A program made the position numbers and the translations under genes. Below, one piece after another: positions 8,719 through 16,592 of a stretch of 64,000 bases of DNA. A model generated the notes under the pieces. It was not told the DNA's origin. It searched no databases and saw only the letters and a list, made by a program, of their open reading frames with translations. Position 1 is the first letter of the stretch, and every line of letters begins with the position of its first letter. The stretch is from Paenibacillus glycinis (GTDB lineage Bacteria; Bacillota; Bacilli; Paenibacillales; Paenibacillaceae). The stretch lies in the NCBI RefSeq assembly GCF_009909185.1, contig NZ_JAAAMV010000002.1, positions 372,001 to 436,000 on the forward strand. The letters are read 5' to 3'.

Positions 8719-9519
8719 TCAAATTTCGTCGGTTTTGACGTAAATCCACACTTCGCCCGGCTGGAAAATATGATATTTCCGTCCCGGATGGCGGTCGAAC
8801 ATCTCGCCGACGAAGCCGGTGATGCCCTCGCTGTTGTTCATATACATGTCGAAGTGAAGCGGAACGACCGTGCTCATCCCTACGTCGGCCGCCAGATCCG
8901 CGGCTTCCCGCGCGTTCATGTTGCCGTCGATGCCGCGCCGGTTGCGGAAGATGTCCCGGCCGTTGATGGGAAGCATGCCGATGTCGATCCGATAACCGCC
9001 CAAAGCGGCGATGAGCGATTCATGCACCAGCGTGTCGCCGGCATGATAGATCGTGATGCCGTCCCAGTCCAGCATGTAGCCAAGAAAGCGGTCCCAACCT
9101 TCGGCGTTCACGTCGCGTTCTTCATGCCAGGCCGGCATCGGATGCACCGTCAATCCGCCCCCGCACGCGTAAGGCGCGCCATGGCGAAGCGCATCGATCC
9201 GGTCCTCCGCGATGCCGATTTCCTTCAGGATGCCCGCGCAGGCGCTCGGCCCGGCGAAACGGCACGCAGGGGAAGCCTGGGCGATGGCCAGCAGCGTCCC
9301 CGGGTCCAAATGGTCCGAGTGCTCGTGCGTGATCAGCACCAAATTCAAATCGTGAAGCTTGCCCGGATCGACCGGAGGCGGGTACCTCCTCACCCACTCG
9401 GTCGGCGCCGGGTCGGCGTTTTCCGTCAAAAACGGATCGATAGCGAGCTTGAAGCCGCCCCGGCGCACGATGACGCCGACTTGTCCGATGTATTGAATCG
9501 CCGCGGATAAAAACGACAT
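8719..9519 (-). CDS. MBL-fold metallo-hydrolase (UlaG-like)
   Basis: A 266-residue metallo-beta-lactamase-fold protein with the zinc motif THEHSDHLD, a second-site His in MPAWHEERD, and the bridging Asp in YHAGDTLVH. It resembles the L-ascorbate-6-phosphate lactonase UlaG branch, but no ascorbate genes are nearby and the substrate is open. It lies 64 bp upstream of fetA on the same strand and could be co-transcribed. AAGGGGGA precedes the ATG. Confidence 0.85.
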   Translation of the reverse strand: MSFLSAAIQYIGQVGVIVRRGGFKLAIDPFLTENADPAPTEWVRRYPPPVDPGKLHDLNLVLITHEHSDHLDPGTLLAIAQASPACRFAGPSACAGILKEIGIAEDRIDALRHGAPYACGGGLTVHPMPAWHEERDVNAEGWDRFLGYMLDWDGITIYHAGDTLVHESLIAALGGYRIDIGMLPINGRDIFRNRRGIDGNMNAREAADLAADVGMSTVVPLHFDMYMNNSEGITGFVGEMFDRHPGRKYHIFQPGEVWIYVKTDEI

Positions 9520-9550
9520 GGATAATTCCCCCTTTCATAAGCTTAGGGTA

Positions 9551-9583
9551 ACAGAAAAACCCGCGATAGGAAACCGCGGGTTT
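9551..9583 (-). terminator. Terminator after the ArsR-type gene
   Basis: Nine-base-pair perfect stem AAACCCGCG / CGCGGGTTT with a 9-nt loop, followed on the minus strand by TTTTTCTGTT. It closes the SRPBCC-ArsR operon. Confidence 0.8.
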
Positions 9584-9610
9584 GCGCCAAGCTTGCCGTC
9601 GATAAAGCGA

Positions 9611-9952
9611 TTATTCGCCCTCCGGCCCGTCCTCCGCTTCGACCAAGCGCTGCAGGGCGGACATCTTATTTTCCCAAAACCGCTCGTAATACTGCAGCCA
9701 GCCGCGCAGCTCCTGCAGCGGCTGCGGCTCCAGCCGGTAACGGGTCTCGCGGCCGACCTTTCGTTCCTTGACGAGCCCGGCTTCCGATAGGATGCGCAGA
9801 TGCTTCGAAACCGCCGTTCTCGTCATCGCGAAATGGCCGGTAATCGCGGTGACCGGCATTTCGCGATCGACCAGCAGCCGCAGGACCTCGCGCCGCGTCG
9901 GGTCCGCGATCGCTTGGAACACGTCGTGTTTGCCGGACGGAAGCGCCGCCAT
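9611..9952 (-). CDS. ArsR-family winged-helix regulator
   Basis: A 113-residue ArsR/SmtB-fold regulator with HTH MTRTAVSKHLRILSEAGLVK (residues about 43-62). It lacks the Cys clusters of metal sensors and belongs to the subgroup paired with AHSA1/SRPBCC proteins. It starts 1 bp after the stop of the SRPBCC gene and shares its mRNA. Two copies of a 14-bp sequence lie in the operon promoter, which suggests autorepression. The signal sensed is unknown. Confidence 0.9.
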   Translation of the reverse strand: MAALPSGKHDVFQAIADPTRREVLRLLVDREMPVTAITGHFAMTRTAVSKHLRILSEAGLVKERKVGRETRYRLEPQPLQELRGWLQYYERFWENKMSALQRLVEAEDGPEGE

Positions 9953-9953
9953 A

Positions 9954-10376
9954 TCAGGCTTCGACGTACGTGCCGAGCTTGGCCACGATGCCGACCCAGC
10001 CTTGTCCCATCGTATCGCGCACGACGCTGTGCGGCATGTTGAATTCCGTCATGCCGTCCGCGCGCCAGCCGGAATGGATCAGCGTGCAGGAGGTCCGGCT
10101 GCCGCCCAGATCATCGAGCAGGATCGTAATCGTCCACTCCTTGCCCCAATGGAACGCGATCCGGTTCGGCTCGTCGACTTCCTTGACGACGCAAGGCTGG
10201 ATGCCGAACGGACCGGCATCGATAGTGAAAGCATGGCCGACGACCGGCTCCAAATCGTTCGGCATGAACCAGGCGCTCAGCCCCTCGGACGTCGAGATGG
10301 CCGACCACACTTTCGCGATCGGCGCGTTGAAGACTTGCGATTGCCGAATGTCCGGCAGCGTGTTTTGCGTTTCCAT
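9954..10376 (-). CDS. SRPBCC (AHSA1-like) protein
   Basis: A 140-residue START/Bet v1-like hydrophobic-pocket protein of the activator of Hsp90 ATPase homologue 1-like family; VFNAPIAKVWSAISTSEGLS is the typical N-terminal block. Proteins of this kind are very often co-transcribed with an ArsR-type regulator, as here (1 bp apart). The ligand is unknown. Confidence 0.88.
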   Translation of the reverse strand: METQNTLPDIRQSQVFNAPIAKVWSAISTSEGLSAWFMPNDLEPVVGHAFTIDAGPFGIQPCVVKEVDEPNRIAFHWGKEWTITILLDDLGGSRTSCTLIHSGWRADGMTEFNMPHSVVRDTMGQGWVGIVAKLGTYVEA

Positions 10377-10428
10377 AATAAGTACCTCTCCTTGTTCGGC
10401 GATTATATAGGCTTTATCAAGCGAAAAA

Positions 10429-10482
10429 GCGAAACCATTTGGTTTCGCTTTTAGTATAGGACACCATATGGTTTCGTGTCAA
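10429..10482 (-). promoter_or_regulatory. SRPBCC-arsR promoter with two repeated operator-like sites
   Basis: On the minus strand, TTGACA (10477-10482) and TATACT (10453-10458) are 18 bp apart. The plus-strand sequence ACCATWTGGTTTCG occurs at 10463-10476, inside the spacer, and at 10434-10447, just past the -10. The second copy forms a 9-bp inverted repeat, GCGAAACCA..TGGTTTCGC (10429-10448). The first is embedded in GACAC..GTGTC. The layout fits autorepression by the ArsR protein. Confidence 0.7.
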
Positions 10483-10489
10483 CCTAGGC

Positions 10490-10636
10490 TCAGCTGCGCT
10501 TGTCTTCCTTGTCCTTGTCGATGCCATGGTCTTCCCATCTCCGGGAATACGCCTTGTTCGTCACCCAAATCGTCATCCACGTGACAATCACCGCGATGAT
10601 TGCCGCCGAAATCCACACCCCTGCCGGTACGCCCAT
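10490..10636 (-). CDS. Small single-pass membrane protein
   Basis: A 48-residue open frame starting MGVPAGVWISAAIIAVIVTW: one hydrophobic helix (about residues 7-25) followed by a charged cytoplasmic tail ending DKDKEDKRS. A clear ribosome binding site, AAGGAG, lies 10 nt before the ATG. Small proteins of this design are common and unannotated in Paenibacillus. I assign no function. Its 3' end lies only 8 bp from the -35 of the SRPBCC-arsR promoter. Confidence 0.6.
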   Translation of the reverse strand: MGVPAGVWISAAIIAVIVTWMTIWVTNKAYSRRWEDHGIDKDKEDKRS

Positions 10637-10808
10637 CTCGAAGTCTCTCCTTCGGCAGATCCGATTATCCGGCGCTGCCCGTCTTTTTCAGAACAGCATA
10701 ACAGACTTCATAACCCGGTTCAAATGACAACATTTTGACCAAATGATTGCCCTTTGGCACAGTTCGGCGTGCAAGCGTGGACATACGGTACAAAGGAGGT
10801 GATCGTTC

Positions 10809-11588
10809 ATGCCCAAAAAAGCGTACAAAAGCACCGCGATTCGAGGCAAAAAACGCGTTTGCGCGATGCTGGCCGCAAGCGCGCATTTGCGACCGCTCGT
10901 TCCCCGCACCATGATGCTGACCGCCGCGAACCTGTCAACGATGCTCGCCGCTTACCGGAGCGTCTACATCAAGCCCGATATCGGTTCGCTCGGCATCGGC
11001 GTTTGCAAAGCGACGTCGGAGCGCGGCGGCTACAAGCTCGTCGCGGTGAAGAACCGCAGTCAGGTCTATCGGCGTTTTCATACGATCGACGCGCTCTGCC
11101 GTTACGCGAGACGCATCGGAGGGGGCACGATGATCGTTCAGAAAGCCATACCGCTCGCTACCGTCGGCGGACGGCCGTACGATATGCGGATGATGGTGCA
11201 GCGCAAGCCCCGCGGCGCCTGGACCGTGACCGGCTCGTTCGCGAGAATCGCCCGGCCGGGCAAAATCGTCACGAATTACAGCCAGGGCGGCCGTATCCGA
11301 ACCCTGAAGCAAATGTACCGCTCCAAAGGACTGACGGATGCGGCCAGCCATGCCAAAATCGCCCGGCTGACGCGAATCGCGCGGCAAACTGCCGTTTGGC
11401 TGAGCGCCAGGCGCGCCGGCATGCACGAAGTGGGCATTGATTTCGCCGACGACCGAAAAGGAAAGTTATGGATCTTGGAGGTCAACTCCAATCACCCGCA
11501 ATTCCATCCGTTGCAGGTTACCGATCCGCCGGCCTACAGGCGGATGATGTCGTTCGCGAGAAGCTATGGGCGGTTCTCTGCCAAATAG
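10809..11588 (+). CDS. YheC/YheD family protein (ATP-grasp-like)
   Basis: A 259-residue protein whose core shows ATP-grasp features: YIKPDIGSLGIGV near residue 53, MIVQKAIPLA, DMRMMVQR and the Mg-binding end ILEVNSNHPQFHP. The family includes Bacillus YheC and YheD, which are linked to the endospore coat; no enzymatic product is established. It carries a very basic N-terminus. AAAGGAGG precedes the ATG. The family points to a spore former. Confidence 0.85.
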   Translation: MPKKAYKSTAIRGKKRVCAMLAASAHLRPLVPRTMMLTAANLSTMLAAYRSVYIKPDIGSLGIGVCKATSERGGYKLVAVKNRSQVYRRFHTIDALCRYARRIGGGTMIVQKAIPLATVGGRPYDMRMMVQRKPRGAWTVTGSFARIARPGKIVTNYSQGGRIRTLKQMYRSKGLTDAASHAKIARLTRIARQTAVWLSARRAGMHEVGIDFADDRKGKLWILEVNSNHPQFHPLQVTDPPAYRRMMSFARSYGRFSAK

Positions 11589-11626
11589 CTCCTCCTCCCT
11601 TGCCTGGACAAGCCTCGAGGTGCATA

Positions 11627-12634
11627 ATGAAGGATGCTGAACTACAATCAAGCACCGAAGCAGAAAGGAACATCACCATCGTGCAGTCATCGCCCCAATC
11701 CGCCAAATTGTCGATTTCCCCGGTCATTCCGCTCCTGATCGGCATGCTGGCCATTTCGTTCGCCCCCATTCTCGTCCGCGCCTCCGATGCGCCCGTCTCC
11801 GTGCAGGGCATGTACCGGATGCTTTTCACCTTCCTCCTGATGCTGCCGTTCGGCGCGAAACAGCTGAGGACGGTACATACGATCAGCCGCAAGGACTGGC
11901 TCCTGCTCGCCGCGGCGGGCTTTTTTCTGGCGCTTCATTTCCTGCTGTGGATGGCTTCGCTCACCTACACGTCCATCGCCAGCTCCACGATCCTGCTCGC
12001 GCTCGAGCCGGTGTTCGTCCTGATCGGCGCGTTCTTCCTGTTCAAGGACCGGCCCCACAGGTTCGCGGTCATCGGCATGCTCGTCGCGCTCGTCGGGGCC
12101 GTCAGCATCGGCTCCGGCGATATCGGCCTGTCGCAGCGCGCGTTCTTCGGCGATATGCTCTCGTTCCTCGGCGCGCTGGCGGTCGCCGTCAACATGCTGA
12201 TCGCGAAGCAAATCATGCGTCGCCTCTCGTCTTATCTGTACAGCCTTATCGTCTTCGGCATTACGGCCGCCTGCTTCTTCGTCTACAACCTTATCACGGG
12301 CATCGCCATGACCGGGTATTCCCTCAAGGAATGGGGCGTCTTCCTGCTGCTCGCCGTCGTGCCGACCGTATTCGGCCACATGATCTTCAATTGGCTGCTT
12401 AAGTACGTCAAACCGGCCACGATCTCGATGACCGTGCTGGCGGAGCCCGTCGGCGCGAGCCTGCTCGGCATGCTGCTGTTCCGCGAGATGATCAGCGGCT
12501 TCCAGCTGATCGGCGGCTTGTTCATCATCGCCGGACTCGTCATTTATATGCGCGCGGAGAAGCAAGGAGCGGCCGCCGACATCGGAACGGAACAGCCGGA
12601 GACGGCCGTCGACGGCGAACCGCTGCAGGCGTAA
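11627..12634 (+). CDS. DMT-superfamily transporter (EamA)
   Basis: An integral membrane protein with ten predicted helices in two EamA repeats, of the drug/metabolite transporter superfamily; the substrate is unknown. The start is uncertain: ATG at 11627 has GAGGTG close upstream, while a GTG at 11681 has AAAGGA 11 nt upstream and would give a protein starting VQSSPQSAK. The first membrane segment begins after both. It lies 38 bp after the YheC/D gene and has its own terminator. The C-terminal tail is acidic and Gln/Glu-rich. Confidence 0.85.
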   Translation: MKDAELQSSTEAERNITIVQSSPQSAKLSISPVIPLLIGMLAISFAPILVRASDAPVSVQGMYRMLFTFLLMLPFGAKQLRTVHTISRKDWLLLAAAGFFLALHFLLWMASLTYTSIASSTILLALEPVFVLIGAFFLFKDRPHRFAVIGMLVALVGAVSIGSGDIGLSQRAFFGDMLSFLGALAVAVNMLIAKQIMRRLSSYLYSLIVFGITAACFFVYNLITGIAMTGYSLKEWGVFLLLAVVPTVFGHMIFNWLLKYVKPATISMTVLAEPVGASLLGMLLFREMISGFQLIGGLFIIAGLVIYMRAEKQGAAADIGTEQPETAVDGEPLQA

Positions 12635-12671
12635 GCCGCCGCGCGTCTCGGCTAAAAGAACCCGGAAACAA

Positions 12672-12700
12672 GAAAAAGCCTGATTGCTCAGGCTTTTTTC
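12672..12700. terminator. Bidirectional terminator
   Basis: An AAAAAGCCTGA / TCAGGCTTTTT stem with a 4-nt loop and A/T tracts on both sides lies between the convergent DMT transporter gene and the gene ending at 12730. It can serve both strands. Confidence 0.88.
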
Positions 12701-12729
12701 TATGGGCTGCGCCGTTAACGCATCCGCGG

Positions 12730-13374
12730 TCAAGCGTCCATTCCGTGCTCTTCGCGGATGCGGTACAGTCCTTGCACCATCGGCTCGGCCGGGTCGCGGT
12801 TGAGCAGGAAGTGCGCGATCAACACGTGCAGCGGTAGCGCGCAGATGTTATTGCCGTCCGTGACTGCCGTGAATCCGGCTTCCAGCACCGGTCCATGCTC
12901 CTCGTGGAGGTCCAGGTCGACGTACACTTGATCGTTCGGAAATTCTTCGCGCAGCGTTTTTGCGCAGTATGGCACGATAACGTTATCGATCAGCGCCTTG
13001 GCTTCGTCTTCCGATTGCGGAGGCATCGGCAGGAGCTTGTCCTTGCCTTCGTTGCCTTCCATCAGGTCGAAGAAGAACGACGACATCCACAGCGCGGGAT
13101 CGTCGTTGTTTTGGAAAGTGTGCAGCAGCTCGCGCATGAAGAAGCCCGTCGCGTATTTGCCGCCGTCCTTCGTCTCGATTTTGAACGTGAAAATCGGTCC
13201 GTATACCTCGTGGTTCAACACCTGTCCGTCCACTTGCTCGTCCTCGAACTTAAACCGGAGCGCTTTCAAGCCATTCTCGTGCAGCGCTTGAACGACCTGC
13301 CGGAATTCGGCTTCCGATGGATTACCTTGTTCCTGCGTATCATTGGAATTGGATACGTTATTTTCTGTCGTCAT
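12730..13374 (-). CDS. Conserved hypothetical protein
   Basis: I do not recognise this 214-residue family. The protein is soluble and acidic, has a Ser/Asn/Gln-rich N-terminal 20 residues, and contains no Cys-rich or membrane segments. One block, TGFFMRELLHTFQNNDDPALWM, and a C-terminal RDPAEPMVQGLYRIREEHG look well formed, and the frame is clean between a weak GGTGGGTGA ribosome binding site and the terminator. It stands alone between convergent and same-strand neighbours. Confidence 0.7.
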   Translation of the reverse strand: MTTENNVSNSNDTQEQGNPSEAEFRQVVQALHENGLKALRFKFEDEQVDGQVLNHEVYGPIFTFKIETKDGGKYATGFFMRELLHTFQNNDDPALWMSSFFFDLMEGNEGKDKLLPMPPQSEDEAKALIDNVIVPYCAKTLREEFPNDQVYVDLDLHEEHGPVLEAGFTAVTDGNNICALPLHVLIAHFLLNRDPAEPMVQGLYRIREEHGMDA

Positions 13375-13442
13375 GTCGAATCACCCACCAATTATCATAT
13401 AATGTACGTTTTGCACTTGTCCACTTGTAATTTTACGGCAAG

Positions 13443-14507
13443 TCACGCGCGCGGCTCGAACAAATAGGCGGCCAGCAGCGCGGCCGTATTGGCGACGGCA
13501 TCGCTATGCGTGCGTTCCATGCTGTGGGACGCGTGGACGCCGGGACCGATCAGCGCCGCCCGGATATTGCTTCCCCCGCGGAGCGCGGCGGACGCGTCCG
13601 AGCCGTAATGCGGATACACGTCGACCGCATGCGGCAGGCCTTCGCGCTTCGCGAGCGCGATCAACGCCGACGTCATCTCGTAATCGTACGGCCCCGAAGA
13701 GTCCTTGGCGCAGATGGACACGTCGTATTCCGTCGCCGAGAGGTCGTCGCCGATCGCGCCCATGTCGACCGCGATCATCTCCGTGATGTCGGGCGGGATG
13801 TACGAGCTGCCGTGGCCGACTTCCTCGTATGTCGAAATGATGATTTTGACGGTGCGCTCCGGGGCTTTTCCCTCTCGCTTCATCCATTCCAGCAGCGTGA
13901 AGAGCGCGGCAACGCTCGCCTTGTCGTCGAGATGGCGCGATTTGATCAGGCCGTTCGGAAATACGCGCGTCCGCGGATCCCAAGATACGTAATCGCCGAC
14001 GCCGATGCCGAGGCTGAGCACGTCCTCCTTGCTCTTCACCGGCTCGTCGATGCGAATTTCCATATGCGCCTCTTCCCGCTTGAAATCGCGGGCGTCGGAA
14101 TAGACATGCACGGACGGCTTCGTCGTCAGCACGGTGCCTTCGTACGCGCGTCCGTCGCGGGTATGCACGAGGCAATATTCGCTTTCCACCGTCGCCATCG
14201 CGTAACCGCCGACCGGGGTAATCCGGAGCGTGCCGGACGGCTTGACGGCGCGGACCATCGCGCCGAGCGTGTCGACATGCGCCGTCAGCGCGATGACCTC
14301 CCTCGGATCGGGCTTCGTTCCGGGAATCGTGATCATGCCGTTGCCCTTGGGCGTCAGCTCCAAGGCATGGCCGAGCTTCGCGGCTTCCGCTTGGATGAGT
14401 TTCATGATGGCGGCGCAATAGCCGCTCGGGCTTGGCGTTCCAAGCAATTTCTCAAGGATGTTCAACATATAAGTGCGGGCGAGATTCGGGTGCAGCGGCT
14501 GCGTCAT
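13443..14507 (-). CDS. M42-family metallopeptidase (glutamyl aminopeptidase-like)
   Basis: A 354-residue cytosolic aminopeptidase of the M42 family (YtoP/PepA-like, related to TET peptidases) with two zinc ions. Metal and catalytic residues can be followed: His in ALTAHVDTLG, Asp in SRHLDDKAS, Glu-Glu in STYEEVGHG, Asp in VDMGAIG and His in GVHASHSMERTH. AAAGGAG precedes the ATG at 14507 by 10 nt. Substrate specificity is not predictable. Confidence 0.92.
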   Translation of the reverse strand: MTQPLHPNLARTYMLNILEKLLGTPSPSGYCAAIMKLIQAEAAKLGHALELTPKGNGMITIPGTKPDPREVIALTAHVDTLGAMVRAVKPSGTLRITPVGGYAMATVESEYCLVHTRDGRAYEGTVLTTKPSVHVYSDARDFKREEAHMEIRIDEPVKSKEDVLSLGIGVGDYVSWDPRTRVFPNGLIKSRHLDDKASVAALFTLLEWMKREGKAPERTVKIIISTYEEVGHGSSYIPPDITEMIAVDMGAIGDDLSATEYDVSICAKDSSGPYDYEMTSALIALAKREGLPHAVDVYPHYGSDASAALRGGSNIRAALIGPGVHASHSMERTHSDAVANTAALLAAYLFEPRA

Positions 14508-14573
14508 TACGCGAAAACTCCTTTCCTAAACCTTATGACCATCATAGCCCATTCCGGGCGAAAATCCTATTTT

Positions 14574-16592
14574 TCACAGCCAAAGCAGCGCGACGGCAGC
14601 CGCTCCCGCGATCACCAGCAGCGTATCCCGCGGCTTCCAGACTTCCGTGACCAGCACGGTCGGATGCGCCTGCGCGCCGACGCCGCGGCTCTCGAGCGCG
14701 TCCGTTACCCCGTCGCCCAGCCGGAACAACGACAGCATGAACGGGAGCGCCGTTTCCCGGATGCGCCGGATCCCGCCCCGCCATGCGCTTCCCGGCTGCT
14801 TGCCTCTCGCGGCGGCGATCCGCGCGAACCGTTCCCACTCCGCGAGCAGGACGGGAACGAAACGGAGCAGCAGCGTGATGATCAGCAGCAGCTTCGTTCC
14901 CCAGAGCGGGATGCGGCCGAACCGGACGAAGAGCTGCTCCAGCGAGCGCCGCAGCCGCAGCGGCGTGACGGCCACCGGGAGGCCGAAGCCGAGCAGCATG
15001 ACGAGCAAAGGCCGCGCGAGCGACTCCAGTGACGCCAGGCTCGCGGAACCGTCCCAGAACCCGTCCCCGTCGCCGCCATGGCCGAAACCGGCGAACAGCG
15101 AGATCGCGACCGTGAACGTCGCGATCGCATTGATCGCTCCCCGCCAACGGCGCAGCGGGATGCGGCCGAAGCCGATCGCCGCCGCGACCATGATCGCCGC
15201 GATCCCGATGGTCGGCCATCCCGACAGCTGCAGGATAGCCGTCGAGAGCAGAATATAGGTCAGCCATACCGCCCGCGCGTCGAAGCGCGCGATCGGCGAC
15301 GGCCGGGAAGCGCCGGCACGCAGCGCGAATGGCGTTCTAACTGGAACGGGGGATGCGGCTGTCCGGCTTTCGGGCATGCGAGTCGAAGCCGTGCCCGTCA
15401 TCATCGTGACTGACTCGGTGGCGGTGCTCGTATTCGCGGGAGGCCGCTCCTTGCTCGAGAGTCCTACTGACGGCACATCCGAGGCTGCGGTGGTTGTCTC
15501 GGCGGTGGCCCGCTCCTTGCTCGACGGTCCTACTGACGGCATATCCGAGGCTGCGGTGGTTATGTCGACGATAGGTCGCTCCTTGTTCGAGCGTCCTTCC
15601 AACGGCACATCCGAGGCTGCGGCGCTCGTGCCTGCGAGACGCCGCTGCTGGTCGGATACTCCGTTGATCCGAACACATGAGGCTGCGGTGCTTGTAAATG
15701 CAAGAGGTCGCTCTTGCGGCGATAGTACGGCGATCGCCTCCGCCAGCTCAACGGGATTCCAAACCGCTTCCGAAGATACGCCGAATCGCGCGCTTAAGGC
15801 AGCGATGCCGAACCAATCCGGCATGTCCATGCCCGCTTCCGCCAGCCAGTTCGGATTGGCCAGCAGCTCTGATTTATCGCAGGAACGGAGGCTCCCGTCC
15901 GGATGCATGAGCAGGATGCGGTCCGCGAGTTCGAACGCCCAGTCGCTCTCGTGCGAGATCAGCAGCACGCCCTGCCCTTCGTCAGCGCAGCGCCTCAGCT
16001 TGTCGCCGAGCAGTGCGTGGCCTTCGGCATCCAAGCCCGCAGTCGGCTCGTCCAGGAGCAGCCAGCTTGCGGGCGGCGCGAACAAGCAGGCAAGCGCCGT
16101 CCGCCGCCGTTCGCCGCCGCTCATCGCGTACGGATCGCGCCCCAGCCAGCTTGCGTCCCAGTTCACGGCGGCCAATGCGGCCGATATCCGCCGGCCGAGT
16201 TCCGGTTGCGGCAACGCGTACGGACGGAGCGAATAGCGAAGCTCCTCTTCGACGCTGCGCATGAACAATTGTTCTTCGGGCGATTGGCAGGAATACGCGT
16301 AGGCGAGCAGCGCCTTCGGATTCAGCTTGCCCCCCCTTCGGAGCGACCGCCGCGTTCCCTGCCGCAAGGCTGCGTCGCCGAAACTGACGGCCATGCCCTC
16401 CGGCGGGCGCAGCCCTGCGACCATCTCCATGAACCTCGTTTTGCCGGAACCGTTCGCGCCAACGAGGACGGTGATCGTCCCGCCCCTTAGCTGCAGGGAC
16501 CCGTTCGCGATGGATGCTTCGGATGCGGGACCTCCGTCGCCGGCGAGCCGAATTCCCTGCAGAGTTAGACGTACGGACGGACTTCCGATCAT
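14574..16592 (-). CDS. Fused ECF transporter subunit: EcfA ATPase joined to EcfT membrane protein (biotin)
   Basis: A 672-residue polypeptide that joins two normally separate subunits. Residues 1 to about 290 are an ABC ATPase (Walker A GANGSGKTR, signature MSGGERRR, Walker B WLLLDEPTAGLD, switch SHES). Residues about 300-420 are a Ser/Thr/Ala-rich linker carrying 22-residue repeats. Residues about 430-672 are an EcfT-type membrane protein with the two Ala-Arg-Gly-type coupling motifs (AAARGKQ and ESRGVGA). The ATG overlaps the stop of the other ATPase gene (ATGA). A BirA operator and bioY lie at the head of the divergent pair, so the transporter is most likely for biotin (BioMNY-like). Typical EcfA and EcfT are about 280 and 260 residues. 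Confidence 0.88.
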   Translation of the reverse strand: MIGSPSVRLTLQGIRLAGDGGPASEASIANGSLQLRGGTITVLVGANGSGKTRFMEMVAGLRPPEGMAVSFGDAALRQGTRRSLRRGGKLNPKALLAYAYSCQSPEEQLFMRSVEEELRYSLRPYALPQPELGRRISAALAAVNWDASWLGRDPYAMSGGERRRTALACLFAPPASWLLLDEPTAGLDAEGHALLGDKLRRCADEGQGVLLISHESDWAFELADRILLMHPDGSLRSCDKSELLANPNWLAEAGMDMPDWFGIAALSARFGVSSEAVWNPVELAEAIAVLSPQERPLAFTSTAASCVRINGVSDQQRRLAGTSAAASDVPLEGRSNKERPIVDITTAASDMPSVGPSSKERATAETTTAASDVPSVGLSSKERPPANTSTATESVTMMTGTASTRMPESRTAASPVPVRTPFALRAGASRPSPIARFDARAVWLTYILLSTAILQLSGWPTIGIAAIMVAAAIGFGRIPLRRWRGAINAIATFTVAISLFAGFGHGGDGDGFWDGSASLASLESLARPLLVMLLGFGLPVAVTPLRLRRSLEQLFVRFGRIPLWGTKLLLIITLLLRFVPVLLAEWERFARIAAARGKQPGSAWRGGIRRIRETALPFMLSLFRLGDGVTDALESRGVGAQAHPTVLVTEVWKPRDTLLVIAGAAAVALLWL
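15415..15720 (-). repeat. 66-bp tandem repeats coding for the EcfA-EcfT linker
   Basis: Units beginning gaggctgcgg on the plus strand start at 15481, 15547, 15613 and 15679, exactly 66 bp apart, with a degenerate unit at 15415 and a half-conserved last one. Being a multiple of three, they encode 22-residue repeats of the form AASDxPSxGxSSKER, which extend the interdomain linker without changing frame. Confidence 0.9.

Noticed and set aside
10780-10808. SigK-type promoter (CATACGGTA) before the YheC/D gene
   Set aside because: The -10 match would place the transcript start on the ribosome binding site and there is no -35 element at the right distance.
15415-15720. CRISPR or mobile repeat in the 66-bp units
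   Set aside because: Units are contiguous, in frame and coding; they form a protein linker.
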